64,000 nucleotides of DNA from Affinirhizobium straminoryzae (GTDB taxonomy: Bacteria > Pseudomonadota > Alphaproteobacteria > Rhizobiales > Rhizobiaceae): positions 124,001 to 188,000 of the forward strand of contig NZ_VJMG01000010.1 in NCBI RefSeq assembly GCF_007004135.1. The letters are read 5' to 3'. The notes below the pieces were generated by a model. It was not told where the DNA came from, did no database searches, and worked only from the letters and a program-made list of their open reading frames with translations. Within the stretch, counting starts at the first letter, position 1; every line of letters begins with the position of its first letter. Made by a program: the position numbers and the translations under genes. Positions 16,883 to 24,561 of this stretch are shown one piece after another.

Positions 16883-17868
16883 CCACCCGCTTCGATTATT
16901 CCTGCATGGGCTTTTACACCTTCGATGCGCTCTGCCGGCCCGTCACACAGATCGCACCGGGCGGCGGCACCTACTTCGTCGAGGATTTCACGATGGCGGT
17001 CTCGGGTGCCGCCGGCTCCGCCTCGATCGTCGCGGCCAAGCACGGGCTGCGCGTTCAGGCGGCCGGTGGCGTCGGGGAAGACGACATGGGCGACTGGGTG
17101 CTGATGAAGCTGAAATCCTTCGGCATCGATACCGGGCTGATGGCGCGCTGCCCCACGTTTTCCACGTCTTCCTCCATCGTCACCACACGACCGGACGGAG
17201 CACGCCCAGCGCTCCACAAGCGCGGCGCGACTGACGGCTTCTTCATCGATGACGATCAGCTCGAACGCCTGCTCGATACCCGCATCCTGCATGTCGGCGG
17301 CGTCGGCCTGATGAACCGGATGGACGATACGGGCCGCACGCGCGAGGTGATGGCGGAGGCAAAGCGGCGGGGCGTCATCACCACGCTCGACGTCTTTGCC
17401 TCGACGGCCGACGATTTGCCCAAGGTCGCACAGCTGCTGCCCTATACCGATTACTTCCTGCCCTCGGAGGAGGAAGCTCAGGCTCTTTCGGGCCTCAGCG
17501 ACAACCGGGATCTCGCCCGGTTCCTGCTGGATCAGGGGGCAGGCTGCATCATCCTGACGCTCGGGGCAAACGGCGCCTATTACTGCAGCCGCGACGGACA
17601 GGAATTTCATACGCCGGCCTTCCAGGTGGATGTAAAATGCACCTGCGGCTGCGGCGACTGCTTCAATGGCGGCTTTGCGACCGGCTTGATCAAGGGCCTG
17701 CCGGCGGAACAGTGCGTGGAACTGGCGCAGGCCTCGTCGGCACAGAACGCCACCGGGCTCGGCAGTCAGGCAGGGGTCAGGGATTACGCACACACCCTGG
17801 AGTTCATCCGTTCGACACGACGGCATCAGGGTCTGGAGGCTTTCGTGCCGGCTCTCACCACGGTATAA
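16879..17868 (+). CDS. PfkB-family carbohydrate kinase with altered anion-hole motif
   Basis: A 329-residue ribokinase/PfkB-fold kinase that should phosphorylate the imported sugar or polyol with ATP. The N-terminal glycine region (AVSGAAGSASIVAAKHG, AAGGVGEDDMGD) is recognisable. The C-terminal PfkB signature, usually DTTGAGD, reads CTCGCGD (residues 254-260). The catalytic Asp260 is kept, but three positions of the motif are cysteine. Translational coupling to the ATPase (ATGA overlap) shows it belongs to the transporter operon. In the pathway proposed for this cluster it would be the second way, beside the PTS, of making the phosphorylated polyol. Confidence 0.88.
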   Translation: MTTRFDYSCMGFYTFDALCRPVTQIAPGGGTYFVEDFTMAVSGAAGSASIVAAKHGLRVQAAGGVGEDDMGDWVLMKLKSFGIDTGLMARCPTFSTSSSIVTTRPDGARPALHKRGATDGFFIDDDQLERLLDTRILHVGGVGLMNRMDDTGRTREVMAEAKRRGVITTLDVFASTADDLPKVAQLLPYTDYFLPSEEEAQALSGLSDNRDLARFLLDQGAGCIILTLGANGAYYCSRDGQEFHTPAFQVDVKCTCGCGDCFNGGFATGLIKGLPAEQCVELAQASSAQNATGLGSQAGVRDYAHTLEFIRSTRRHQGLEAFVPALTTV

Positions 17869-17896
17869 GAAGCCTCTCGGGAAGGGAGTGAATGCT

Positions 17897-18607
17897 GTGA
17901 ATCTGATGCCCATCCGTCCGGATCCGACCACGCTGCGGGAGGTGTTGCGCGGCGTGCGCCACGTGTTGCGCAGCGGCCGCAAGTCCCTGCAGGATGTGGG
18001 CGCGATGGAAAACCTGCCGGAACCGGCGGCACGGCTTGCCAGAACGCTGATCGGCGATGTCGATGATCTCGCCCGCGGGCTGGACGGCATGGCCTCCAGG
18101 ATTGCCGGCAAGGTAATTCCGTCCAACGGTTCGCCCGTCACGCCCTTTGCCGAATTCAACGCCCATCCGCAGGGCGATGCGCCTTTTGCCGTCGTGGCCT
18201 ATGAGGCCCTGAAGAAGGCCGTGCGCCACCTTCACGCCCGCAATGCCTTCATCAGCGAGGCCGCCGCACGCGCGGCCTTCCAGCGCATGCGCCAGTCGGC
18301 CGCGCCGGGACAGCCGGCGGAGGCCTCCGCAGCCGTTCTGCTTCTGGCCATGCTCGATCTGCGCGTGGTGCGCGCCGAGACGCTGACCGCAGAAACCCGT
18401 CTCAAGGCAGCGGACGTGGATGTTCTCGCGAGTTTTTCGGTGCTTCTGTGGCTGCTGGCAGATCGCTCGGACGCAGATCACGACATGGCGCTGCTCTCGG
18501 CCTGCGAACTTTCCCAGGCACTGGCCGATGGCATTCTTCAGGCCTCCGCAAGTCGCGACGTCGATGCACTGCGCCGGCTGTTCGAACGGTATGCCGTCAA
18601 TGTCTGA
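17897..18607 (+). CDS. Unrecognised protein, downstream of sugar ABC operon
   Basis: A 236-residue protein that I do not recognise. It is mostly helical in appearance, rich in Ala, Arg and Leu, with no signal peptide, membrane segment or known catalytic motif. AGGGAG lies 8 bases before the GTG at 17897, which I take as start; GTG at 17888 and ATG at 17906 are alternatives. It begins 28 bp after the kinase stop and overlaps the next gene by 8 bases, so both are probably translated as a unit and may be co-transcribed with the transporter. GC and codon use match the neighbours. Confidence 0.7.
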   Translation: MNLMPIRPDPTTLREVLRGVRHVLRSGRKSLQDVGAMENLPEPAARLARTLIGDVDDLARGLDGMASRIAGKVIPSNGSPVTPFAEFNAHPQGDAPFAVVAYEALKKAVRHLHARNAFISEAAARAAFQRMRQSAAPGQPAEASAAVLLLAMLDLRVVRAETLTAETRLKAADVDVLASFSVLLWLLADRSDADHDMALLSACELSQALADGILQASASRDVDALRRLFERYAVNV

Positions 18608-19172
18608 CCTGCCCCTTCTCCGGGTCGCGCTGCCGCCGACCAACCAGCCACTGCGCCTGGCCGTGCGCCGTTTCCGCTGGTTCAAGCTTGCCTTCCACGC
18701 CCATACGGAGGCAGCCGGCCGGCATCTCGGCTGCATCTTCGCGGTGGACGACGAAACGCTGGCGGATGTCTTTGTCCGCTGGCTGGAGGCCATCGACCGG
18801 CAGAACCCGCGCGACAAGGCGAGGCGCCGTGCCTTCTTCGAATTTGCCGCCTGCCTGATGCTGCGCGAACTGATTTCCGATCTGCCGGTTGCCAGAACCT
18901 CGGAGCCGAGCCGTGAAACGGGATCGGCCGGCGCCTTCTGGCCCGAAGGCTATGCCTGCACGATGTTCTGCCTGTCGATCCATGCTGCCGCCATGAAGCA
19001 GGAATTCAACCTCGACGTCGATATCAGCCCGAGCGTGGACGATCTTCGAAGCTGGTGGTCTTTCAAGGAAAATTCGGCGGAGAACCGCAGCTTCCCGGCC
19101 GGCTTCCTGCAAAAGCTTCTCGGCCACGAACCGAACTGGTCGATGCCCGACGTTTTTCGTGCGCAATTGTAG
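18600..19172 (+). CDS. Unrecognised protein, partner of preceding gene
   Basis: A 190-residue soluble protein without known motifs. Its features are a conserved-looking FAVDDETLADVFVRWLEAIDR stretch, an aromatic C-terminal part (LRSWWSFKENSAENRSFPAGFLQKLLGHEPNW) and no signal peptide. Its start lies inside the end of the upstream gene (8-base overlap), which strongly suggests the two proteins are made together. Function cannot be stated. Neighbourhood suggests a role with the sugar importer and kinase, or an unrelated two-protein system inserted at the operon end. Confidence 0.7.
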   Translation: MSDLPLLRVALPPTNQPLRLAVRRFRWFKLAFHAHTEAAGRHLGCIFAVDDETLADVFVRWLEAIDRQNPRDKARRRAFFEFAACLMLRELISDLPVARTSEPSRETGSAGAFWPEGYACTMFCLSIHAAAMKQEFNLDVDISPSVDDLRSWWSFKENSAENRSFPAGFLQKLLGHEPNWSMPDVFRAQL

Positions 19173-19297
19173 CCCCTGCCGGTCCTCCGGGAGGAAATTG
19201 CGTCCGCCGCCAAGGCGGCACCGTGCCCATTTTCCCGAACGAAATTCCATCACGCGGACGGATATGATGCCTGCATCGGCAAGATGAAGCGCGGCAG

Positions 19298-20647
19298 TTA
19301 CCGCGCCACCTGCTCCATGGCCGTTCTGACGGAGGCAGCATCACCGAGACCGGCCACCACGCCGTGCATGTCGTCGCCATCGATCCCGGCCCAGCGCAGG
19401 CAGTCGGTGAACTTGGCCCGCTTTTCCTCATCCGTCAGCGGGCAGGCGATCGATCCCTTCGCGTGAAGCCTCTCGGCGTGCAGAATGCGGCCGTCCTGCA
19501 GCGTGATGGAAACCTTGTGTGGCAGACGCTCGACACCGCGCTCTTCCTCGGGACTATAGGCGTCCATGGCAATCTTTGCCATGTGCGTGCGCACTGCAGA
19601 TCTCGACACCGCTTCCGGCGTGAAGTCGGACAATGACAATCGGCCCTGCAACAGGGCAACCGCGAGGCAGTACTGCATCGAAAAGCGCGCCTGCATCTCG
19701 TCGGCCGGGTCAGGATAGGCGAGATTATCGCGGGCGGACCGGCCCACTTTCGTCTCGATGCGGATAACCTCGTCAAGCGAGAAGCCGTGCTCTGCCTGAA
19801 GGTCGAGGGCGGCATCGATCGCCCGATGGGTGGAGGCGCAGCAGGGATGCAGCTTGGCCACCAGCCCCCGGGTTTCGATGACATGCGCTCCATCCAGGGG
19901 CAAATCCGCCCAGCCGGCCGCCTGATCCCCACCGAACAGGTCGAGAAAGCCCTGGTGTCGCTCCAGAATATCCAGCCGGCCGGTCAGCCCGGCGCGGCTG
20001 AGGAGTGCCGCCTCGATCGCATTGCGGGCAGCCATGCCGGCATGAAAGGGTTTTGCGGCCGTTCCGAACTGCCCTTTGGGGCCGGCGGCCATGCTGGCTG
20101 CCAGGCTCATGGCCTGCGCGACGCGATCCGCACCGAGCCCCATCAGGCAGGCAACCCCGGCCGCGGCCCCGATGCAGCCCACCGTCGAGGTGCCGTGCCA
20201 GCCCCTGTTGTAGTGGGAGGGATTGACCCCGAAGCCAACCGAGGCCTGCGCCTCGAGGCCGGCAAGATAGGCCGCAACGAGCTGATAACCTGAGATCGAC
20301 GCATTGGCCGTCGCGACCGCCAGGAGCGCCGGCACGAGCACAGCGGAGGCATGGGCGCGGGCCGGATGGAAGTTGTCATCGAAATCAAGGCAATGCGCCG
20401 CCGTGGCATTGACCAGCGCGGCAAGCGGTGGCGATGCGCGGCCGCCGGTCACGAGCGACGATGCTCCCTCTGCGCCGATGTCCCCGGCAAAGGCGCTTGC
20501 CACCGCCTGCGGCGCGGCGTCCACGGCGCCGGCCAGCATGCAGCCCACCGTATCCGTGATCGCATCGCGTGCCCGCGCCAGCGTGACGGAAGAAAACGTG
20601 TTGCGTGACACCACCTGCGCTGCGATCAACTCGAGAACCGTTGCCAT
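19298..20647 (-). CDS. MmgE/PrpD-family protein
   Basis: A 449-residue member of the MmgE/PrpD family (2-methylcitrate dehydratase fold, which also includes aconitate decarboxylase). Recognisable parts are the N-terminal helical domain with HCLDFDDNFHPARAHASAVLVPALLA, YNRGWHGTSTVGCIGAAAG and the AKLHPCCASTHRAIDAA loop. The start at 20647 has AGGGG upstream. There is no prpB, prpC or acn gene nearby, so methylcitrate metabolism is unlikely. Family members also act on other hydroxy- or unsaturated acids. It is divergent from a LysR gene across 112 bp, probably its regulator. Confidence 0.88.
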   Translation of the reverse strand: MATVLELIAAQVVSRNTFSSVTLARARDAITDTVGCMLAGAVDAAPQAVASAFAGDIGAEGASSLVTGGRASPPLAALVNATAAHCLDFDDNFHPARAHASAVLVPALLAVATANASISGYQLVAAYLAGLEAQASVGFGVNPSHYNRGWHGTSTVGCIGAAAGVACLMGLGADRVAQAMSLAASMAAGPKGQFGTAAKPFHAGMAARNAIEAALLSRAGLTGRLDILERHQGFLDLFGGDQAAGWADLPLDGAHVIETRGLVAKLHPCCASTHRAIDAALDLQAEHGFSLDEVIRIETKVGRSARDNLAYPDPADEMQARFSMQYCLAVALLQGRLSLSDFTPEAVSRSAVRTHMAKIAMDAYSPEEERGVERLPHKVSITLQDGRILHAERLHAKGSIACPLTDEEKRAKFTDCLRWAGIDGDDMHGVVAGLGDAASVRTAMEQVAR

Positions 20648-20759
20648 TCCATCCAACCCCTGCAAGTCTTCGTTCCGGGCCGCATTGATGGGGAGCGATG
20701 CCCGACAGCGCAATCTTATGCAGATTGCGGGTGGTGCTATTCAGTTTGAGGAAGCAGGC

Positions 20760-21665
20760 ATGCGGCAGAACAACGACATAACGATCAGCGTGAAGCACAT
20801 CCAGACCTATGATGCGATTGCCGCAACCGGCTCAACCATTGCGGCGGCGGCAGACCTCGGCATTTCGCAATCCAATGCCAGCCGTCTTCTGCACCAGCTG
20901 GAAGTCTATCTCGGCGTGCGCCTCTTCGAGCGCGACAAGAACCGGCTGTCGATGACCCGCGAGGGCCTGCAGCTCGGCCCGGAAATCCGGGCGATCTCCG
21001 ACCGGCTGACGGCGCTGAAGGTGACGGCCCGCGAACTGGAACAGGGGCGTTCGCTGGAGATTCCGCTCCGGCTCGCCTTTCCCGCCAGCCTTTCGGTGAC
21101 GCTGGTGCCGCGCCTGATCAAGCGGTTCCTCACGGACAACGGTCCGGTGCGAATCGAGATCGCCTCCGGCAACTATCTGGCGATCGAGCGTATGGTGGCC
21201 GATGGCCAGGCGGATCTGGGCTTCACCCGGCTGCCCTCCCCCACGGCCGGCCTGCGCGAGGAGCATGTCATGCCGTCGCGCAACATCTGCGTGATGCACC
21301 GGGATCATCCGCTTGCCGCACAGCAGGCCCTGACGGTGCCGGAACTGAAATCGCATGATCTCATCCTGCTGAACCGCGAGCGGCCCGTGCGCCACGAACT
21401 GGAAGCGTTGTTCTACCGGCAGGGGCTGCGCCAGCGGCCGGCAATCGAGGCCCATTCGGTCGGCTGCGCCTGCGCGCTTGCGGCGGAGGGACTGGGCATC
21501 GCCATCGTCAGCGCGCTGCTGGCGCGGGAATATGCCACGCTGCCGCTTGCCTTTGTGCCGCTGGAGCCGGCGCTTGGCGTCGACTATGCCATCGTCAGTT
21601 CGGACCGGCAGCCGCTGCCGAAATCTGCGGCGCCCCTGTTGCAGTATCTGCGCGAATGGGCATGA
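20760..21665 (+). CDS. LysR-family transcriptional regulator
   Basis: A 301-residue LysR regulator. The winged helix-turn-helix is at residues about 12-70 (AIAATGSTIAAAADLGISQSNASRLLHQLE), followed by the effector-binding domain with GFTRLPSPTAGLREEHVM and AAEGLGIAIVSALLA. GAGGAAG precedes the chosen ATG. It is divergent from the MmgE/PrpD gene, which is its most likely target in classic LysR arrangement. It is a close paralogue of the next gene, so the pair probably arose by tandem duplication. Confidence 0.92.
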   Translation: MRQNNDITISVKHIQTYDAIAATGSTIAAAADLGISQSNASRLLHQLEVYLGVRLFERDKNRLSMTREGLQLGPEIRAISDRLTALKVTARELEQGRSLEIPLRLAFPASLSVTLVPRLIKRFLTDNGPVRIEIASGNYLAIERMVADGQADLGFTRLPSPTAGLREEHVMPSRNICVMHRDHPLAAQQALTVPELKSHDLILLNRERPVRHELEALFYRQGLRQRPAIEAHSVGCACALAAEGLGIAIVSALLAREYATLPLAFVPLEPALGVDYAIVSSDRQPLPKSAAPLLQYLREWA

Positions 21666-21711
21666 GAGGCAGAGGCCGCTTGACGGCATGGCATGAAGGT
21701 CCGCGCGCTCC

Positions 21712-22629
21712 ATGATCAATTTCCGACAGCTCGAAGTGCTGAAAACCCTGCTGGCTACCGGCTCGACGATTGCCACCGCCAGAAGCATGGGACTGAGCCA
21801 GTCCGGCGTCAGCCGTCTTCTGCAGCAGCTGGAAACGGATCTGTCGCTCCGGCTGTTCGAACGCGACAAAGGCCGGCTGATCCCGACGCCGGAAGCGCAT
21901 ATTCTGGCCCGCGATGCCGAGACCATTCTTCTCGGGCTGAACCGGTTTTCCGGACTGGCGGAGGATCTGCGCAGCGGCGCCAAGGGGCCGGAAGTCGTAC
22001 GGCTTGGCCTGCCGAGCAGCATGTGGGAAAATTTCGCACCCGCCATGCTGGTCGATTATGCCCGCGATTATCCCACGGTTCGCATCGAAACCTTCTTCGA
22101 AACGACCTCGAACATCGCCCGTCTGGTGGAGCAGAAGGTCATCGATTTCGGCTTCCTCCGTCATGAGGACCAGGTGCCGCCCGGCATCGACATGGAGATC
22201 GTGGCAACGGGCACCGGCGTCTGCGTGATACCGGAGGATCATCCGCTCACCGCCCTCCGGGAGATCACGCCAAAGGATCTGCGCGGTGTGCCGCTGATCC
22301 TGATCGGACGCCAGCGGCCGACCCGCATGCTGCTCGACCAGACCTTCCAGCGCGCCGGCGTGAAGCAGAACGTCAAGATCGAGACGCATACCAACAGTTC
22401 GGCCTGCGCCTATGTGGCGCACGGGCTTGGGGTGGCGATCCTCAGCAGTTTCTTCGCCAACCTCTATCGCCATCTGCCCATCGTGCAACGTCCCTTCGTG
22501 CCGGTCACGACCCAGGATTTCGCACTGGCAACGCCTTCCGGCACCTCCTCCTCTCTGGCTGCCAAGGCGCTGATGGAAACGCTGAAGCGCCAGATCGCCA
22601 TTTCGCAGCAACAGACTTCCGCGACCTGA
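21712..22629 (+). CDS. LysR-family transcriptional regulator, tandem paralogue
   Basis: A 305-residue LysR regulator. Its HTH (TLLATGSTIATARSMGLSQSGVSRLLQQLE) is strikingly similar to that of the preceding gene. The effector domain includes VRIETFFETTSNIARLVEQKVIDFGFLR and YVAHGLGVAILSSFF. It lies 172 bp before a peptide-type ABC operon and may regulate it. A weak AT-rich stretch between the two genes (about 22685-22745) would hold the promoter. Confidence 0.92.
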   Translation: MINFRQLEVLKTLLATGSTIATARSMGLSQSGVSRLLQQLETDLSLRLFERDKGRLIPTPEAHILARDAETILLGLNRFSGLAEDLRSGAKGPEVVRLGLPSSMWENFAPAMLVDYARDYPTVRIETFFETTSNIARLVEQKVIDFGFLRHEDQVPPGIDMEIVATGTGVCVIPEDHPLTALREITPKDLRGVPLILIGRQRPTRMLLDQTFQRAGVKQNVKIETHTNSSACAYVAHGLGVAILSSFFANLYRHLPIVQRPFVPVTTQDFALATPSGTSSSLAAKALMETLKRQIAISQQQTSAT

Positions 22630-22801
22630 AGCACCGCCCGCGCGGATTGCCGCGAGGGGCGGTCAGACTGCCCGGAATCCGCATCAACATATGACAAAAG
22701 CGCATAATATTGCGCCATTTTTGATCAGCCTTCATAGTCTCGGCATAAACAGCCGGTGACTTTGTCAGATCCGGCCCCGCCAATCGCGTTCAGGGGAACC
22801 G

Positions 22802-23746
22802 ATGATACGTTTCATACTTCACCGCCTGCTGATGGCGGTCCCTACGCTTGTGATCGTCGCTGTCACGGTCTTTGCGCTGATCCGCTTTATTCCGGGCGAT
22901 CCGGCCGCCCTGATGCTGGGCGACATGGCAACACCGGACCAGATCGCCGCCATGCGCAGCGATCTCGGGCTCGACAAGTCCATGCCGCAGCAGTTCCTCG
23001 TCTGGAGCGGCAATGTGCTGAGCGGCGATTTCGGCCATTCGATCGTCAGCAAGGAAGCGGTCCTGCCGCTCGTCCTGTCGCGTTTCATGGTGTCGGCCGA
23101 AATCGTGGTGGTCGCCGTCATCCTGGCAAGCCTGATCGCGGTTCCCGCCGGCGTGATTGCCGCATGGCGGCAGAACAGCCTCACCGACCTTGCCCTTGTC
23201 GGCACGGCAACGGTGCTGTTGTCCATCCCCACCTTCTGGCTCGGCCTGCTGCTGCTCTTGTTCTTCGGCCTGAAACTGGGCTGGCTGCCGGTGCTCGGCT
23301 ATGTCTCGATCGGCGACAACATCGTGGGCGGACTGCTCTATCTGGTTCTGCCGATCATGACGCTGGTCATCCACGAATCCGGCGTGCTGATCCGCATGGC
23401 GCGCGCCTCCACGCTGGAGGTGCTGCGCCTGGACTACATTACCCATGCCCGCGCCAAGGGCCTCTCGGAACAGGCGGTTCTATGGAAGCACGCCTTCAAG
23501 AATGCCTTCGGCCCGACCTGGACGATGATCGGCCTGATCCTCGGCAACCTGCTCGGCGGCATCGCCGTCATCGAGACGGTCTTCACCATCCCGGGCCTTG
23601 GCCGGCTGATGGTGGACAGCATCTTCCAGCGGGACTACCCGGTCATCCAGGGCTGCCTGCTGCTGGTCGCCCTGTCCTACGTGGTCGTCAACCTGATCGT
23701 CGACCTGCTTTATCCCCTCTTCGATCCGCGCGTGGTGGCCGAATGA
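22802..23746 (+). CDS. dppB: Peptide/nickel-type ABC transporter permease, DppB-like
   Basis: A 314-residue permease with six membrane segments. It starts with the typical FILHRLLMAVPTLVIVAVTVF and FIPGDPAALMLGD of the DppB/OppB family. The EAA-type loop lies at YITHARAKGLSEQAVLWKHAFKNA. AGGGGA sits 5-6 bases before the ATG. It is the first gene of the operon and overlaps the next by four bases. Confidence 0.93.
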   Translation: MIRFILHRLLMAVPTLVIVAVTVFALIRFIPGDPAALMLGDMATPDQIAAMRSDLGLDKSMPQQFLVWSGNVLSGDFGHSIVSKEAVLPLVLSRFMVSAEIVVVAVILASLIAVPAGVIAAWRQNSLTDLALVGTATVLLSIPTFWLGLLLLLFFGLKLGWLPVLGYVSIGDNIVGGLLYLVLPIMTLVIHESGVLIRMARASTLEVLRLDYITHARAKGLSEQAVLWKHAFKNAFGPTWTMIGLILGNLLGGIAVIETVFTIPGLGRLMVDSIFQRDYPVIQGCLLLVALSYVVVNLIVDLLYPLFDPRVVAE

Positions 23747-24561
23747 AGTTCTTTTCTCTCAACGGCCTGATCGGCGGCGTCCTGATTGCCGCTCTCCTGA
23801 TCGTCGCAGCCACCAGCCTGTTCTGGACCCCCTTCGATCCGATGAAGCTCAGCTTCACCGCGCGTCTGGCAGCCCCCGGCGCCCAGCATCTCCTCGGCAC
23901 CGACGAGTTCGGGCGTGATGTGCTGAGCCGCCTGATGATCGGCGCCCAGGCCAGTGTCTGGATCGGCGGCCTGACGGTCGGCCTCGCGGTCATCGCCGGC
24001 ACCCTGATCGGCCTGATCAGCGGCTATGCCCGTGGCGTCATCGATGGCGTCATCATGGCCATCAACAATGCGCTTCTCGCCTTTCCCGGCATCCTGCTGG
24101 CGCTTGGCCTGCTCGCCGTGTTCGGCGCCAACCAGTACGGCATCATCTTCGCGCTCGGCATTGCCTATACGCCCTCCATGGCGCGTGTGGTGCGCGGCGC
24201 CGTGCTTTCGCTGCGCGAACGGGAGTTCATCGAGGCCTCACGGGTGATGGGCAACGGCGAGATCTACACCATGCTGCGGCATATCCTGCCCAACTGCCTG
24301 GCGCCGATCACCGTCCTCGCCACCTCCATGTTCGGCTGGGCCATCCTGTCGGAAAGCGCACTCAGCTTCCTCGGCCTCGGCGTACCGCCGCCGGCACCGA
24401 CCTGGGGCAACATGCTGGCGGCCGGCCGGCCCTTCCTCGAACAGGCGGTCTGGCTCGGGCTGTTTCCCGGCCTCTGCATCGCGCTCACCCTGCTCGGCAT
24501 CAATCTGCTCGGCGATGCGCTGCGCGACAGGCTCGATCCCCGCATGAGAGGTTTGAAATGA
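23743..24561 (+). CDS. dppC: Peptide/nickel-type ABC transporter permease, DppC-like
   Basis: A 272-residue permease of the DppC/OppC family: HLLGTDEFGRDVLSRLMIGAQ and the EAA loop EFIEASRVMGNGEIYTMLRHILPN. It forms the channel with DppB. ATGA overlaps join it to both neighbours, so stoichiometric translation is expected. Confidence 0.93.
   Translation: MKFFSLNGLIGGVLIAALLIVAATSLFWTPFDPMKLSFTARLAAPGAQHLLGTDEFGRDVLSRLMIGAQASVWIGGLTVGLAVIAGTLIGLISGYARGVIDGVIMAINNALLAFPGILLALGLLAVFGANQYGIIFALGIAYTPSMARVVRGAVLSLREREFIEASRVMGNGEIYTMLRHILPNCLAPITVLATSMFGWAILSESALSFLGLGVPPPAPTWGNMLAAGRPFLEQAVWLGLFPGLCIALTLLGINLLGDALRDRLDPRMRGLK

Noticed and set aside
19206-19219. GCCGCC-AA-GGCGGC hairpin as a terminator between the unknown pair and the MmgE/PrpD gene
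   Set aside because: The loop is too small for the full stem and the following T-rich stretch is 14 bases away.
19298-20647. 2-methylcitrate dehydratase of propionate metabolism
   Set aside because: No prpB, prpC or aconitase gene is near, and the family is functionally diverse.
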